Source: Streptomyces oceani
Lineage (GTDB): Bacteria > Actinomycetota > Actinomycetes > Streptomycetales > Streptomycetaceae
NCBI RefSeq assembly: GCF_001751245.1
Contig: NZ_LJGU01000148.1
Location: 84,106-148,105, forward strand
Direction of reading: 5' to 3'
DNA: 64,000 nucleotides
Below the pieces are notes generated by a model, which did no database searches, had not been told where the DNA came from, and saw nothing but the letters and a program-made list of their open reading frames with translations. A program made the translations under genes and the position numbers. Positions 37,539 to 46,742 of this stretch are shown here, piece after piece. Every line of letters starts with the position of its first letter. The first letter of the stretch is position 1.

Positions 37539-40178
37539 ATGGCCGACGACAACAGCCCTGACAGCCCCCTCGAGTCCGCTCCCGGGGACCTCAGTCCGCT
37601 CGCCGCGCAGGCCGGTCTCCGAGTGGAGCCGGTCAGCCTCGAGACGGAGATGCAGCGCTCGTATCTCGACTACGCGATGAGCGTGATCGTCTCGCGCGCG
37701 CTGCCCGACATCCGGGACGGTCTGAAGCCCGTGCACCGCCGGGTGTTGTACGCGATGTACGACGGCGGGTATCGGCCGGAGAAGGGCTACTACAAGTGTG
37801 CCCGGGTCGTCGGCGACGTGATGGGTACCTATCACCCACACGGTGACACCTCCATCTACGACGCCCTGGTACGCCTCGCGCAGACCTGGTCGATGCGTAT
37901 GCCACTGGTGGACTCGAACGGCAACTTCGGTTCGCCAGGCAACGACCCGGCCGCGGCGATGCGGTACACCGAGTGCCGGATGGCGCCGCTGGCCATGGAG
38001 ATGCTGCGGGAGATCGACGAGGAGACGGTCGACCTCCAGGACAACTACGACGGCCGGAACCTCGAGCCGACCGTGCTGCCCTCACGGATCCCCAACCTGT
38101 TGATCAACGGTTCGGCGGGCATCGCGGTGGGGATGGCCACCAACATCCCGCCGCACAACCTCCGCGAGGTGGCCGCCGGCGCCAAGTGGCACCTGGACCA
38201 CCCGGAGGCCAGCAACGAGGAACTGCTCGAGGCGCTGATCGAGCGGATCAAGGGGCCGGACTTTCCCTCCGGTGCGTTGGTGGTCGGCCGGCACGGCATC
38301 GAAGAGGCGTATCGCACCGGGCGCGGTTCGATCACGATGCGCTCGGTCGTGGAGGTCGAGGAGATCCAGGGGCGGCAGTGCCTGGTCGTCACGGAGCTGC
38401 CGTACCAGGTCAACCCGGACAACCTCGCCCTGAAGATCGCCGATCTGGTGAAGGAGGGACGGGTCGGCGGCATCGCGGACGTACGCGACGAGAGCTCCTC
38501 GCTCACCGGACGGCGGCTGGTGATCGTCCTCAAGCGGGACGCGGTCGCGAAGGTGGTGCTGAACAACCTCTACAAGCACACCGACCTACAGACCAACTTC
38601 GGCGCGAACATGCTGGCCCTGGTCGAGGGCGTGCCACGCACCCTCTCGCTGGACGCGTTCATCCGGCACTGGGTGAAGCACCAGATCGACGTGATCGTAC
38701 GCCGCACCCAGTACCGCCTGCGCAAGGCCGAGGAGCGCGCGCACATCCTGCGTGGACTGCTGAAGGCGCTGGACGCGATCGACGAGGTCATCGCCCTGAT
38801 CCGGCGCAGCCAGACCGTCGAGGAGGCCCGCGAGGGTCTGATGGGGCTGCTGCGGATCGACGAGATCCAGGCGAACGCCATCCTCGAGATGCAGCTGCGC
38901 CGGCTGGCCGCGCTGGAGCGGCAGAAGATCACCGCCGAGCACGACGAGCTTCAGGGGAAGATCGACGAGTACAACGCCATCCTCGCTTCGCCGGAGCGGC
39001 AGCGGGAGATCGTGGGCGAGGAGTTGACCGCGATCGTCGAGAAGTACGGCGACGACCGGCGCTCCAAACTGGTGCCCTTCGAAGGCGACATGTCCGTCGA
39101 GGACCTGATCGCGGAGGAGGACATCGTCGTCACCATCACCCGTGGCGGCTATGTGAAGCGCACCAAGACGGTCGACTACCGGGCCCAGAAGCGCGGCGGG
39201 AAGGGGGTGCGGGGCACGAAGCTGAAGGAGGACGACATCGTCGACCACTTCTTCGTCTCCACCACCCATCACTGGCTGCTGTTCTTCACCAACAAGGGTC
39301 GGGTCTACCGGGCCAAGGCGTACGAACTGCCGGACGCCGGACGGGAGGCCAGGGGCCAGCACGTCGCCAACCTGCTGGCCTTCCAGCCGGATGAGCAGAT
39401 CGCCGAGATCCTCGCCATCCGGGACTACGAGGCGGTGCCGTACCTGGTGCTCGCCACCAAGTCCGGTCTGGTCAAGAAGACGCCGCTGAAGGACTACGAC
39501 TCGCCCCGCTCCGGTGGTGTCATCGCGATCAACCTGCGGGAGATGGAGGACGGTCGCGACGACGAGTTGATCGGGGCCGAACTGGTCTCCTCCGAGGACG
39601 ATCTGCTGCTGGTCAGCAAGCATGCCCAGTCCATCCGCTTCACCGCGACGGATGACGCGTTGCGGCCCATGGGTCGGGCGACGTCCGGCGTCAAGGGGAT
39701 GAGTTTCCGGGAAGGCGACGAACTCCTCTCGATGAACGTCGTCCGAGCGGGTACGTTCGTCTTCACCGCGACCGACGGCGGTTACGCGAAACGTACTCCG
39801 GTGGACGACTACCGCGTCCAGGGACGTGGCGGTCTGGGGATCAAGGCAGCCAAGATCGTGGAGGATCGCGGTGAGCTGGTCGGCGCCCTGGTGGTGGAGG
39901 AAACCGATGAAATCCTCGCCATCACGCTCAGCGGTGGAGTGATCCGGACGCGGGTCACGGGCGTTCGGGAGACGGGCCGTGACACGATGGGCGTCCAACT
40001 GATCAACCTGGGTAAGCGAGACGCCGTGGTCGGTGTGGCCCGCAATGCCGAGGCCGGTCGTGAAGCCGAGGAAGTCGAGGCCGTCGTGGACGCGGCCGGG
40101 GAAGCACCCGAGAGCGAACCGGGTGCGGAGCCGGAATCCGGGTCCGAGTCTTCGGCCACGTCGAGCGACGAGGAGTAA
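37539..40178 (+). CDS. gyrA: DNA gyrase subunit A
   Basis: Breaks and rejoins DNA for gyrase. Of 879 residues, the N-terminal domain has [17 protein letters not shown] and [17 protein letters not shown], and the catalytic tyrosine lies in [10 protein letters not shown]. The C-terminal domain has six beta-pinwheel blades with the GyrA box in [10 protein letters not shown]. The tail of about 45 residues is acidic ([16 protein letters not shown]). The quinolone region reads GDTSIYD: threonine at the E. coli Ser83 position and aspartate at Asp87, i.e. no classical resistance change. The DUF3566 gene starts 3 bases after the stop. Confidence 0.97.
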   Translation: MADDNSPDSPLESAPGDLSPLAAQAGLRVEPVSLETEMQRSYLDYAMSVIVSRALPDIRDGLKPVHRRVLYAMYDGGYRPEKGYYKCARVVGDVMGTYHPHGDTSIYDALVRLAQTWSMRMPLVDSNGNFGSPGNDPAAAMRYTECRMAPLAMEMLREIDEETVDLQDNYDGRNLEPTVLPSRIPNLLINGSAGIAVGMATNIPPHNLREVAAGAKWHLDHPEASNEELLEALIERIKGPDFPSGALVVGRHGIEEAYRTGRGSITMRSVVEVEEIQGRQCLVVTELPYQVNPDNLALKIADLVKEGRVGGIADVRDESSSLTGRRLVIVLKRDAVAKVVLNNLYKHTDLQTNFGANMLALVEGVPRTLSLDAFIRHWVKHQIDVIVRRTQYRLRKAEERAHILRGLLKALDAIDEVIALIRRSQTVEEAREGLMGLLRIDEIQANAILEMQLRRLAALERQKITAEHDELQGKIDEYNAILASPERQREIVGEELTAIVEKYGDDRRSKLVPFEGDMSVEDLIAEEDIVVTITRGGYVKRTKTVDYRAQKRGGKGVRGTKLKEDDIVDHFFVSTTHHWLLFFTNKGRVYRAKAYELPDAGREARGQHVANLLAFQPDEQIAEILAIRDYEAVPYLVLATKSGLVKKTPLKDYDSPRSGGVIAINLREMEDGRDDELIGAELVSSEDDLLLVSKHAQSIRFTATDDALRPMGRATSGVKGMSFREGDELLSMNVVRAGTFVFTATDGGYAKRTPVDDYRVQGRGGLGIKAAKIVEDRGELVGALVVEETDEILAITLSGGVIRTRVTGVRETGRDTMGVQLINLGKRDAVVGVARNAEAGREAEEVEAVVDAAGEAPESEPGAEPESGSESSATSSDEE

Positions 40179-40181
40179 GGC

Positions 40182-40865
40182 GTGAGTGGTGCCCAGCCCC
40201 AGCCGCAGGCACAGCCGCAACCTGGGGTGCAGCAGCCGCAGCCCCAACCTCAGCCGCACACCCAGGCGCAGCCACACACCCAGGCGCAGCCACACGCACA
40301 GCAGGCTCAGGCCCAGCCGCAGCCCGGGATGCAGCAGCCCCAGCCGCAGGCCGCGTCGGCGGCTGCCGGTGGCCCGCCGCCACAGCAGCCTCCGCGGGCG
40401 TACGTCTCACCGCGGCAGCAGGCGGAGGCCGGTGAGGGGCAGGGAACGAGCGAGTCCCAGCGACGCTCCCGCACCGGGGCTCGTACGATCCCGCAGACTC
40501 GTCGGGCCCGGCTCCGGGTCGCGAAGGTCGACCCGTGGTCGGTGATGAAGGTCGGTTTCCTGCTGTCCATCGCGCTGGGGCTGTGCACGATCGTGGCGGT
40601 CGCGGTGCTGTGGATGGTGATGGACGGCATGGGTGTCTTCTCGACGCTCGGCGAGACCATCAGTGAGGCGACGTCCTCGGACGACGGCGGCGGATTCGAC
40701 CTGCAGGCGTTCCTGTCGCTGCCCAGGGTGCTGCTGTTCACCGCGATCGTCGCGGTGATCGACGTGGTCCTGGCCACCGCGCTGGCCACGCTGGGCGCGT
40801 TCATCTACAACCTCTCGGCGGGCTTCGTGGGCGGTGTGGAGGTCACGCTGGCCGAGGACGAGTGA
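40182..40865 (+). CDS. DUF3566 membrane protein
   Basis: A 227-residue protein conserved next to gyrA in actinobacteria. The first 90 residues are almost pure Gln/Pro/Ala/His, including an 18-base repeated unit near 40254-40289. After a basic stretch (RRARLRVAKVDPWSVMKVGF) come two membrane segments (about 115-140 and 175-205) ending in the conserved FIYNLSAGFVGGVEVTLAEDE. It is three bases from gyrA, so cotranscribed. Function is unknown; a link to membrane or chromosome organisation has been guessed only from position. Confidence 0.88.
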   Translation: MSGAQPQPQAQPQPGVQQPQPQPQPHTQAQPHTQAQPHAQQAQAQPQPGMQQPQPQAASAAAGGPPPQQPPRAYVSPRQQAEAGEGQGTSESQRRSRTGARTIPQTRRARLRVAKVDPWSVMKVGFLLSIALGLCTIVAVAVLWMVMDGMGVFSTLGETISEATSSDDGGGFDLQAFLSLPRVLLFTAIVAVIDVVLATALATLGAFIYNLSAGFVGGVEVTLAEDE

Positions 40866-40928
40866 AGCACTTCCGGGATCCCCGCGGAGTCCCGCGGGGA
40901 TCCCGCACCGGAGTCCGGGTAACCGATT

Positions 40929-40957
40929 TTGGGACGGGGACCGGAGTGCGCTAATCT
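40929..40957 (+). promoter_or_regulatory. candidate tRNA-Ile promoter
   Basis: TTGGGA (40929-40934) and TAATCT (40952-40957) spaced by 17 bases, a fair match to the vegetative (HrdB) consensus, ending 15 bases before the tRNA. Confidence 0.6.
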
Positions 40958-40972
40958 TTCGGTGCAGCGCGC

Positions 40973-41049
40973 GGGGCTATAGCTCAGATGGTTAGAGCGC
41001 ATCCCTGATAAGGATGAGGCCACAGGTTCAAGTCCTGTTAGCCCCACCA
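40973..41049 (+). tRNA. tRNA-Ile (GAT)
   Basis: Full cloverleaf: acceptor GGGGCTA/TAGCCCC, D-arm AGCTCAGATGGTTAGAGC, anticodon stem CATCC/GGATG with loop CTGATAA (anticodon GAT at 41007-41009), T-arm CAGGTTCAAGTCCTG. The body ends at the discriminator A 41046 and the CCA end is encoded (41047-41049). Confidence 0.98.
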
Positions 41050-41051
41050 GT

Positions 41052-41084
41052 ACGACCCCCGGCCGGTTGTTCGCCGGGGGTCGT
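41052..41084 (+). terminator. terminator after tRNA-Ile
   Basis: Perfect 12-base inverted repeat ACGACCCCCGGC / GCCGGGGGTCGT with a 9-base loop, three bases after the tRNA. Confidence 0.8.
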
Positions 41085-41215
41085 CTCGTGGTCGCGCCAG
41101 GTGACTCCGTCCCGGCGCTCGACCGCCACTCGGGCCGATCGCTTTGTGTGTGCCGACCTTTGGGTATCATCGCTCTCCAGAAGGTCCCAACGTCTATGAA
41201 TGACGAGGTAGCGCG

Positions 41216-41350
41216 GTGAAGAAGCTACTCCTGGTCGCACTGGCCGCCGTCGGCGGGCTCCTCGTGTACCGCCAGATCCAGGCGGATCGCGCCGAGCAGG
41301 ATCTGTGGACGGAGGCGACCGACTCCGTGCCCGCAGGTTCGGGTGTGTGA
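41216..41350 (+). CDS. DLW-39-type small membrane protein
   Basis: A 44-residue protein: VKKLLLVALAAVGGLLVYRQ, then IQADRAEQDLWTEATDSV. One membrane helix (about 4-18) and a short polar tail with the Asp-Leu-Trp triad near residue 30 that names the family. GTG start at 41216 with a GAGG ribosome site about eight bases upstream; TGA at 41348-41350. Such peptides are conserved beside gyrA in streptomycetes; the role is unknown. A terminator hairpin follows. Confidence 0.75.
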   Translation: MKKLLLVALAAVGGLLVYRQIQADRAEQDLWTEATDSVPAGSGV

Positions 41351-41367
41351 GCCCCGCAGATTCCCGT

Positions 41368-41398
41368 AGGCCCCGATCGCGTCGCGCGGTCGGGGCCT
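41368..41398 (+). terminator. terminator after DLW-39 gene
   Basis: Inverted repeat AGGCCCCGA / TCGGGGCCT (9 perfect pairs, extended inward by GC and wobble pairs), followed by CATCTT. Confidence 0.75.
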
Positions 41399-41542
41399 CA
41401 TCTTGGTTGTGTACGGCGCTCGTTCACCGGGGGAGTTCACCGGGTTGGCGAGGAGCGGGCGTTCCGGTGACCTGTCCGTGCGCCGGGACCGCCCGTACGT
41501 ACGCGGCCGCACGGGCTTGAGGCGTCAGCGGTCCCACCCCCG

Positions 41543-42094
41543 TCAGTTCTGGTGCTCCTCGTAGTGCTTCACCGCGTCCGAGGTCCGTCCCGCGCCGTAC
41601 ACCCGTAGGAACTCCGCCAGTTCGGGATGTGTGCCCGCCAGGGTGGCGGAGGCGTCCAGGATCTCCGAGGCGTCGGAAACGGACCGCAGCAGCGCCTGGA
41701 TCTCCCGCACGACCCGCTTCACGGGCGTCTGCGTGGTGCCTGCGGCGGTGTGCTGGGCTGTGTTGTTGAGCACACTTCCCGCGGCGGTCCTTCGAATCTC
41801 GTCCATACGCTGCGTAGCGTCTCCAGCACTCACCTCGCCCCGGGCGACGTCCGCGGCGAGGTCCTGCAACGCTTGCACCCGCTGCACCACCGCGGGGTTC
41901 CCGATCTTGGCTCGTTGTCCGCTCATCAGCTGGGAGAGCATGGGCGCGGAGAGCCCCAACACCGTGGCCAGACGGGCCTGGTTGAGCCCCAGGTCGTCTA
42001 TCAGGCGGCGAAAGAGCGATCCGAGCGGCTCTCCGTACCACTGGCTCTGCAGTTCCTGCGCCTTGGCAGCGGCTTCCTGCTGTGCTGCGTCCAT
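41543..42094 (-). CDS. XRE-type helix-turn-helix DNA-binding protein
   Basis: A 183-residue protein. The N-terminal half has a Cro/C1-type helix-turn-helix (LGLNQARLATVLGLSAPMLSQLMSGQR, about residues 37-63). The middle is a helical segment, and the last 40 residues (HPELAEFLRVYGAGRTSDAVKHYEEH) look like a small helical domain. I chose the ATG at 42094, seven bases after GGGGAG; an upstream ATG at 42151 lacks a ribosome site. It lies between tRNA-Ile and tRNA-Ala on the opposite strand. Targets are unknown; it may be developmental, but nothing in the sequence proves that. Confidence 0.82.
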   Translation of the reverse strand: MDAAQQEAAAKAQELQSQWYGEPLGSLFRRLIDDLGLNQARLATVLGLSAPMLSQLMSGQRAKIGNPAVVQRVQALQDLAADVARGEVSAGDATQRMDEIRRTAAGSVLNNTAQHTAAGTTQTPVKRVVREIQALLRSVSDASEILDASATLAGTHPELAEFLRVYGAGRTSDAVKHYEEHQN

Positions 42095-42225
42095 CACGTC
42101 TCTCCCCTGGACTCGCGGGTGTCGCTTCGCTGGCGCGAACTTGTCGTGCATCCTACGGAGGGTGATGGCGGCCCGGCGATACCCGGTCGGAAATCAGCCG
42201 ACGGACCGGGTAGGCTAGGGCCAGC

Positions 42226-42298
42226 GGGGCCTTAGCTCAGTTGGTAGAGCGCCGTCTTTGCATGGCGGATGTCAGGAGTTCGACTCTCCTAGGCTCCA
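42226..42298 (+). tRNA. tRNA-Ala (TGC)
   Basis: 73-base cloverleaf: acceptor GGGGCCT/AGGCTCC (one G-T pair), D-arm TAGCTCAGTTGGTAGAGC, anticodon stem CCGTC/GGCGG with loop TTTGCAT (anticodon TGC at 42259-42261), T-arm CAGGAGTTCGACTCTCCT region. The 3' end is A then CC, so the CCA end is not fully encoded. Confidence 0.97.
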
Positions 42299-42304
42299 CC
42301 CCGA

Positions 42305-42340
42305 CGATGCCCGGGAGTTCTCGATCGCTCCCGGGCATCG
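42305..42340 (+). terminator. terminator after tRNA-Ala
   Basis: Perfect 13-base inverted repeat CGATGCCCGGGAG / CTCCCGGGCATCG with a 10-base loop, six bases after the tRNA. It also lies between this gene and the convergent DNA ligase. Confidence 0.82.
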
Positions 42341-42387
42341 TGCTGTTCGGACGGCGGGCGGGCCGGCCGTGATGCTCGCTCGCCTGG

Positions 42388-43287
42388 TCAGTCGTCCTCC
42401 CGTACGCGCACGAACCGCACCGGCCGGTGCGTCCCCGTGCTGGTCTCCCCCTCTGCCGGGAGCGGTGGATTCAACCGCCTGAACTCGCCGTGCTCCGGGT
42501 GGATTTCGGCCGGGCCGAGGTGTCCGGCCACAGCGTCGCCGACCTGCTTGCGTTGTACGGGCGACAGCTGCGGGGAACACATCACCCGCTGTCCGTCCGG
42601 TAGTTCCAGCTGTACCCAGCGCGGCCGGTCCGCCGGGCCGGCGACGGCGACAAGCTGGGCGTCCACCGTCTCGGAGTGCCGGAACTTCACCCAGCGTGCC
42701 TGGGGGTCGGACGGCCGATAGCGGGTGTTCAGCCCGCGGCACACCAGGCCCTCCACGCCCAGCGGAGCGAGCGTCGGTCCCCACCGCAGTGCCTCGGGAC
42801 GGACGTTGGTCGCCTTCACGAGCTGAAGTGGCGGTCGTACACCGCGAAGTGTCCGGGTCAGCAACTCCCAGCGCTCGCTCAACGGCCGCTCCCGGACGTC
42901 CTCGCCCGGCCCCGCCAACTGGTCGAAGGCGACGTACGACAGCGCGGCCCCGTCCCGTTCCCGAGCCGCCCGGGAACGTAGCAGCTCGCGGAAGGCCAGC
43001 GCGCCGTTCCGCCAGGCGCACAACTCGCCGTCCAGCACCACACCGGCCGGCAGCTCCGCGATCGCTTCCGCGACCGCCGGGAAGTCCGCCGAGCGGTCCC
43101 GGCCCGAGCGGGACTGCAGTACCGCGCGGCCGGCGCCGAGCGCGAAGCCCACGATGCGCAGGCCGTCCAGCTTGACGGAGTACTGCACGCCACCCGGCAG
43201 TGCGTTGGTGGCCGGCACGGTACGAGCCGCTCGTGGGCGCATCACGTCCACCGGCGGCGGCACCGTGACGGCTTGGTCACCCACCAT
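42388..43287 (-). CDS. ATP-dependent DNA ligase (LigD/LigC type)
   Basis: Seals nicks with ATP. Of 299 residues, the adenylation domain has motif I as VKLDGLRI (K39 nucleophile), motif III near VVLDGELCAW, and LEGLVCRG-type motif IV (VEGLVCRGLNTRYR). The OB-fold domain starts near VDAQLVAVAG. It stands alone, without the Pol or nuclease domains of LigD or a Ku gene nearby, so a backup repair or end-joining role is possible. The ATG at 43287 has a weak ribosome site; ATG 43242 (MRPRAARTV) is an alternative. Its start lies 15 bases from the stop of the DUF5324 gene on the same strand. Confidence 0.87.
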   Translation of the reverse strand: MVGDQAVTVPPPVDVMRPRAARTVPATNALPGGVQYSVKLDGLRIVGFALGAGRAVLQSRSGRDRSADFPAVAEAIAELPAGVVLDGELCAWRNGALAFRELLRSRAARERDGAALSYVAFDQLAGPGEDVRERPLSERWELLTRTLRGVRPPLQLVKATNVRPEALRWGPTLAPLGVEGLVCRGLNTRYRPSDPQARWVKFRHSETVDAQLVAVAGPADRPRWVQLELPDGQRVMCSPQLSPVQRKQVGDAVAGHLGPAEIHPEHGEFRRLNPPLPAEGETSTGTHRPVRFVRVREDD

Positions 43288-43301
43288 GCCGCCGCAACCA
43301 G

Positions 43302-44033
43302 TCAGCGTGGCCCCTCGGGACGTTCCGCGTCGGATTCGTCATCCCGGCTCGTCCCCTCTGGGCCGCTCGTACGGTCCTCGCCGCTCCGGGAGTGCTCCGT
43401 GCCCGGGCTGGGGCTGGGGCCGGGGCCGTCAGCCAGCTCGGTCGCCTGCGGTGGTTCGACCAGCCAGTCCGGGTTGGCCTGTCGGTCCCACCAGCGCCAG
43501 GCGGCGTACGCCCCACCGGCGAGCAGTCCGACGACGGCCAGCCGCTTCGCGAGGCGGCCCGCACGGTCGCACCGGCGCCGACGCGCCACCAACCGCTCGA
43601 CCTCGTCCGCCGACACCCGGCCGCGCAGCGCAGCCAGGGCGGCGGTACTGCGTGAACGGGCCTCGTCACGGGCGGGACCGGCCGCGGACAGAGCCGCGTC
43701 CAGCCGGGGTGCGGCGTAGTCGGTGGCCTCCCGCGCCGCCTGTCGGGTCCTGCGCGCCGCGCGGTGCGCCGTCTGGTCGACCTCCGGCGGCAGCGCGTCC
43801 CAGGCCCTACTCAGCCGGGGGGCGACATGGTTGTCGTATCCCTCGCGGGCGGAGCATCGGGTCAGCCGCGCGGCCTCCGACACCCTGGGGCCCAGCCGGG
43901 CGCCGGCCTCGTGCGCGTAGTGGGTGGCGGTCTCCTTGGCGTTCTCCGCGTAGGGTGCCGCGGCCTCCGCGGCGTGCCGCACACTCTCCCGGGCGCTGTC
44001 GGCCGCCGCGCGTGCGCTGTCGATGCGGGTCAC
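43302..44033 (-). CDS. DUF5324 membrane-anchored helical protein
   Basis: A 243-residue protein that opens with a long amphipathic helical region rich in Ala, Arg and Glu (MTRIDSARAAADSARESVRH, repeating A-x-x-A patterns to about residue 135). A basic stretch and one membrane helix (about 168-185, RLAVVGLLAGGAYAAWRWW) follow, then a Pro/Ser/Asp/Glu tail. It is found in streptomycetes beside the ligase gene; function is unknown. It faces ppiA across 241 bases that carry a spaced direct repeat (44071-44114). Confidence 0.8.
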   Translation of the reverse strand: MTRIDSARAAADSARESVRHAAEAAAPYAENAKETATHYAHEAGARLGPRVSEAARLTRCSAREGYDNHVAPRLSRAWDALPPEVDQTAHRAARRTRQAAREATDYAAPRLDAALSAAGPARDEARSRSTAALAALRGRVSADEVERLVARRRRCDRAGRLAKRLAVVGLLAGGAYAAWRWWDRQANPDWLVEPPQATELADGPGPSPSPGTEHSRSGEDRTSGPEGTSRDDESDAERPEGPR

Positions 44034-44070
44034 GGGTCCTCCTCCTCGATATGTGTCCAGTGATTCGAAG

Positions 44071-44114
44071 GGACTCCTCCGGAGAATCCTCCCGGACTGC
44101 TCCGGAGAATCTCC
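44071..44114. repeat. spaced direct repeat between DUF5324 gene and ppiA
   Basis: GGACTCCTCCGGAGAATC (from 44071) and GGACTGCTCCGGAGAATC (from 44094) recur 23 bases apart, about two helix turns, each containing the palindrome CTCCGGAG. The position in a divergent promoter region suits a tandem operator. Confidence 0.5.
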
Positions 44115-44274
44115 AGAGAAAACACAGTCTCTCGCGTTCCACCCGTTTTGCAGATCATGCCTGGCGGGTCGAACACCGGCAGGTGTACCCAGGCGTCCGA
44201 GTCACGCGCGCGCCGGGTGGCCACTGGTCCATGGGAGTATCGGTCGAGCACTGCACGCAGAGGAAAGGTAGACC

Positions 44275-44802
44275 GTGGCCGAGCAGCTTTACGCCACCCT
44301 CAAGACCAACCAAGGCGACATCCGGGTCCAGCTCTTCCCGAACCACGCTCCGAAGACGGTCAAGAACTTCGTCGAACTCGCCCAGGGGTCCCGCGAGTGG
44401 ACCCACCCGGAGACCGGGAAGAAGTCGAGCGACAGGCTCTACGACGGCACCGTCTTCCACCGGGTGATCAGCGGGTTCATGCTCCAGGGCGGTGACCCGT
44501 TGGGTAACGGCACGGGCGGCCCGGGGTACGAGTTCGCCGACGAGATCCACCCGGACCTGGTCTTCGACCGGCCGTACCTGTTGGCCATGGCCAACGCGGG
44601 ACCGGGGACGAACGGTTCGCAGTTCTTCATCACCGTCGCGCCCACGGCCTGGCTCACCGGCAAGCACACCATCTTCGGTGAGGTCACCGACGAGGCGAGC
44701 AAGAAGGTGGTCGACGCCATCGGCGCGATGGAGACCAATCCGCGCACCGACCGTCCGCTGAGCGATGTTGTGGTTGAGACGGTGACCATCGAAAACGCCT
44801 GA
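44275..44802 (+). CDS. ppiA: cyclophilin-type peptidyl-prolyl cis-trans isomerase
   Basis: Speeds proline isomerisation during folding. The 175-residue cytoplasmic protein (no signal peptide) has the cyclophilin core: [29 protein letters not shown] with the catalytic arginine, [10 protein letters not shown] and [11 protein letters not shown]. The GTG start at 44275 has a GGAAAGG ribosome site just upstream. A short hairpin follows the stop. Confidence 0.95.
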   Translation: MAEQLYATLKTNQGDIRVQLFPNHAPKTVKNFVELAQGSREWTHPETGKKSSDRLYDGTVFHRVISGFMLQGGDPLGNGTGGPGYEFADEIHPDLVFDRPYLLAMANAGPGTNGSQFFITVAPTAWLTGKHTIFGEVTDEASKKVVDAIGAMETNPRTDRPLSDVVVETVTIENA

Positions 44803-44818
44803 CCCCGACGAGTCGGGG
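44803..44818 (+). terminator. short hairpin after ppiA
   Basis: CCCCGA / TCGGGG (six to seven pairs, 2-4 base loop) directly after the stop codon. Compact but GC-only; probably the ppiA terminator. Confidence 0.55.
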
Positions 44819-45206
44819 CCCCGGCCTGCGGGACTGTCGGGCGGCGGCTTCCGGACGGACTCCGCCGCTCGTGCTCCTCGCTGGCAGGTGGAACGGCCTG
44901 CCGCGGGTGCTGGCGCCGCCCGTCGCGCGGGAGCCGGCGCATCGGTGAGGTTGCCGGAGCGGCCCGTCAGGTCGGCCGGCTGACGTGTCCGCCGCCCGCG
45001 GTAACCCGTGGCCGGACACGGGAACTGTGGCGCCCGCTCGTCCGTAGAAGAGTGGGGACGCTTTCCCGCTCCTCGACTCCGCCGAGTGGGGTAGCGGGTT
45101 CGCGGGGCAGCGAGGTTGTGACGCCGTGAGGTCGCTGTTCGTGGACCAGTGCCTCCGGAGGGTCGCCAGCAGACGTGGTCTGGCAGGTCAGACCGAAGGG
45201 AAGCCC
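44819..45206. other. ppiA-rhomboid intergenic region
   Basis: About 390 bases without a credible gene. Open frames on the minus strand here have no ribosome site and no recognisable composition. The right part should carry the rhomboid promoter; I cannot place it. Confidence 0.5.
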
Positions 45207-46079
45207 ATGGATCAACACCAGTCGGCGGTAGTGTGCTACCGGCATCCCGACCGGGAGACCGGCATCCGCTGCACGCGCTGTGAGCGGCCGATCTGCCCCG
45301 ACTGCATGATCACGGCATCCGTCGGTTTCCAGTGCCCGGAGTGCGTCCGGACCGGCTCCGGCACGGGCCATGCCCCACACGCGAACCAGCCCCGTACGCT
45401 CGCGGGAGCGCGTGTCGCCGCCGACCCCCGGCTGATCACGAAGATCCTGCTCGCGGCCAATCTCGCCCTGTTCGTCGCCGTGCAGGCTGTCGGCGACAAG
45501 CTCACCGCGGATCTGGTGATGCTCGGGCAGTGGCCCCACGACTCCTTCTACCAGCCGACCGAGGGGGTCGCCGAAGGCCAGTGGTATCGACTGCTGACCT
45601 CGGTGTTCCTGCACCAGGAGATCTGGCACATCGCGATGAACATGCTGGGTCTGTGGTTCCTCGGACCACCCCTGGAGTCCGCCCTGGGGCGGATCCGGTT
45701 CCTCGCGCTGTTCCTCCTGTCCGGGCTGGGCGGTAGTGCGTTGACATACATGATCGCCGACCCGGGACAGCCGTCGCTCGGCGCCTCCGGGGCGGTCTTC
45801 GGACTGTTCGGCGCGACTGCGGTGCTGATGCGGCGGATGCAGTACGACATGCGGCCGATCCTCGTGCTGCTGGCCGTCAACCTCGTCTTCACGTTCACCT
45901 GGTCGAACATCGCCTGGGAAGCGCACATCGGCGGTCTCGTCATCGGCGCCGCCATCGCGGCCGCGATGGTGCACGCACCGCGTGACAGACGTACGCTCGT
46001 GCAGTCTGCCGCCTGCGCCGGTGCCGTGCTCCTGATACTGGCCCTGTGCGTCATACGCACGCTGATGCTCTCCGGCTGA
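45207..46079 (+). CDS. rhomboid-family intramembrane serine protease with N-terminal zinc-finger
   Basis: Cleaves membrane helices within the bilayer. The first 45 residues form a B-box-like zinc finger with Cys/His pairs (CYRHPDRETGIRCTRCERP, ICPDC, QCPEC). Six or seven membrane helices follow, with the catalytic GASGAVFG serine (S194) and histidine H240 in EAHIGGLVIG, plus HIAMNMLGLWFLG. The ATG at 45207 follows GAAGGGAAG. Substrates are unknown. Confidence 0.92.
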   Translation: MDQHQSAVVCYRHPDRETGIRCTRCERPICPDCMITASVGFQCPECVRTGSGTGHAPHANQPRTLAGARVAADPRLITKILLAANLALFVAVQAVGDKLTADLVMLGQWPHDSFYQPTEGVAEGQWYRLLTSVFLHQEIWHIAMNMLGLWFLGPPLESALGRIRFLALFLLSGLGGSALTYMIADPGQPSLGASGAVFGLFGATAVLMRRMQYDMRPILVLLAVNLVFTFTWSNIAWEAHIGGLVIGAAIAAAMVHAPRDRRTLVQSAACAGAVLLILALCVIRTLMLSG

Positions 46080-46378
46080 ACCGCTGCCGTTGCGCGTACG
46101 GAAACCCTCGGACATCCGTCAGCCCGGACACGGAGCGCCGCACGGGAAGGCAGGGCTCGCGTCAGTTGTCCACAGGGTGATCGAGATAGTGTGCGACACA
46201 GCCCGAAGCCGGCCACGAGCCCCCTGAGGACTGCGTTTGTGCAGGAAGAACGGCAGGTGAAGGGGCCGCGCGGCGTTCGTACGAATCGCACTGGCGTCAA
46301 CGGGCGTTGAGTTATCCACAGATTTTGTGAGTTATCCAGGGCTGTGGATCGGGCTGTGGATAACTTCGAAGGGGCGTG
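46080..46378. promoter_or_regulatory. convergent intergenic region with a DnaA-box cluster
   Basis: Between the rhomboid gene (plus) and crgA (minus). Boxes: TTGTCCACA 46166-46174 (perfect Streptomyces form), TTATCCACA 46312-46320 (perfect E. coli form), TTATCCAGG 46332-46340, CGATCCACA 46343-46351 (-) and TTATCCACA 46355-46363 (-). The last and second boxes form an 11-base perfect inverted repeat (46310-46320 / 46355-46365). It is about 15 kb from oriC. Confidence 0.85.
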
Positions 46379-46636
46379 CTACTTCCACTGTGTGGAGACG
46401 ACGAAGCCGCCGGCGATGAAGCCGAAGCCCACCACGATGTTCCAGTTGCCGAACGCCTCGACCGGCAGCTCGCTCTTGGTGACGTAGAAGAGCACGATCC
46501 ACGCCAGCCCGATGCCGAAGAGCCCGAGCATCAGCGGCGCGACCCAGCGTCGACCACCGCCGCCCAGGTCCAGCTCCGTCTTCTTGGCGGGCGGGGGCGT
46601 GTAGTCGTCCTTCTTGCGGATGCGTGACTTCGGCAC
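46379..46636 (-). CDS. crgA: cell division protein CrgA
   Basis: An 85-residue septation regulator that affects FtsZ ring timing in Streptomyces and binds divisome proteins in mycobacteria. The sequence [16 protein letters not shown], then two membrane helices (about 33-52 and 62-80) and the end [14 protein letters not shown] are diagnostic. I chose the GTG at 46636, seven bases after AGGAGAG; the frame stays open upstream but lacks similarity. It is divergent from the DUF881 gene. Confidence 0.95.
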   Translation of the reverse strand: MPKSRIRKKDDYTPPPAKKTELDLGGGGRRWVAPLMLGLFGIGLAWIVLFYVTKSELPVEAFGNWNIVVGFGFIAGGFVVSTQWK

Positions 46637-46742
46637 GAGGGGGCTCTCCTGTCGATGCGCTGCGTCACCGCGTGGGGTGAATCGTGGTTTCGGTGGTCCG
46701 ATAGCGTAGTGCGTACCCGGGGCGGAAGGAGACAAGGGTACG

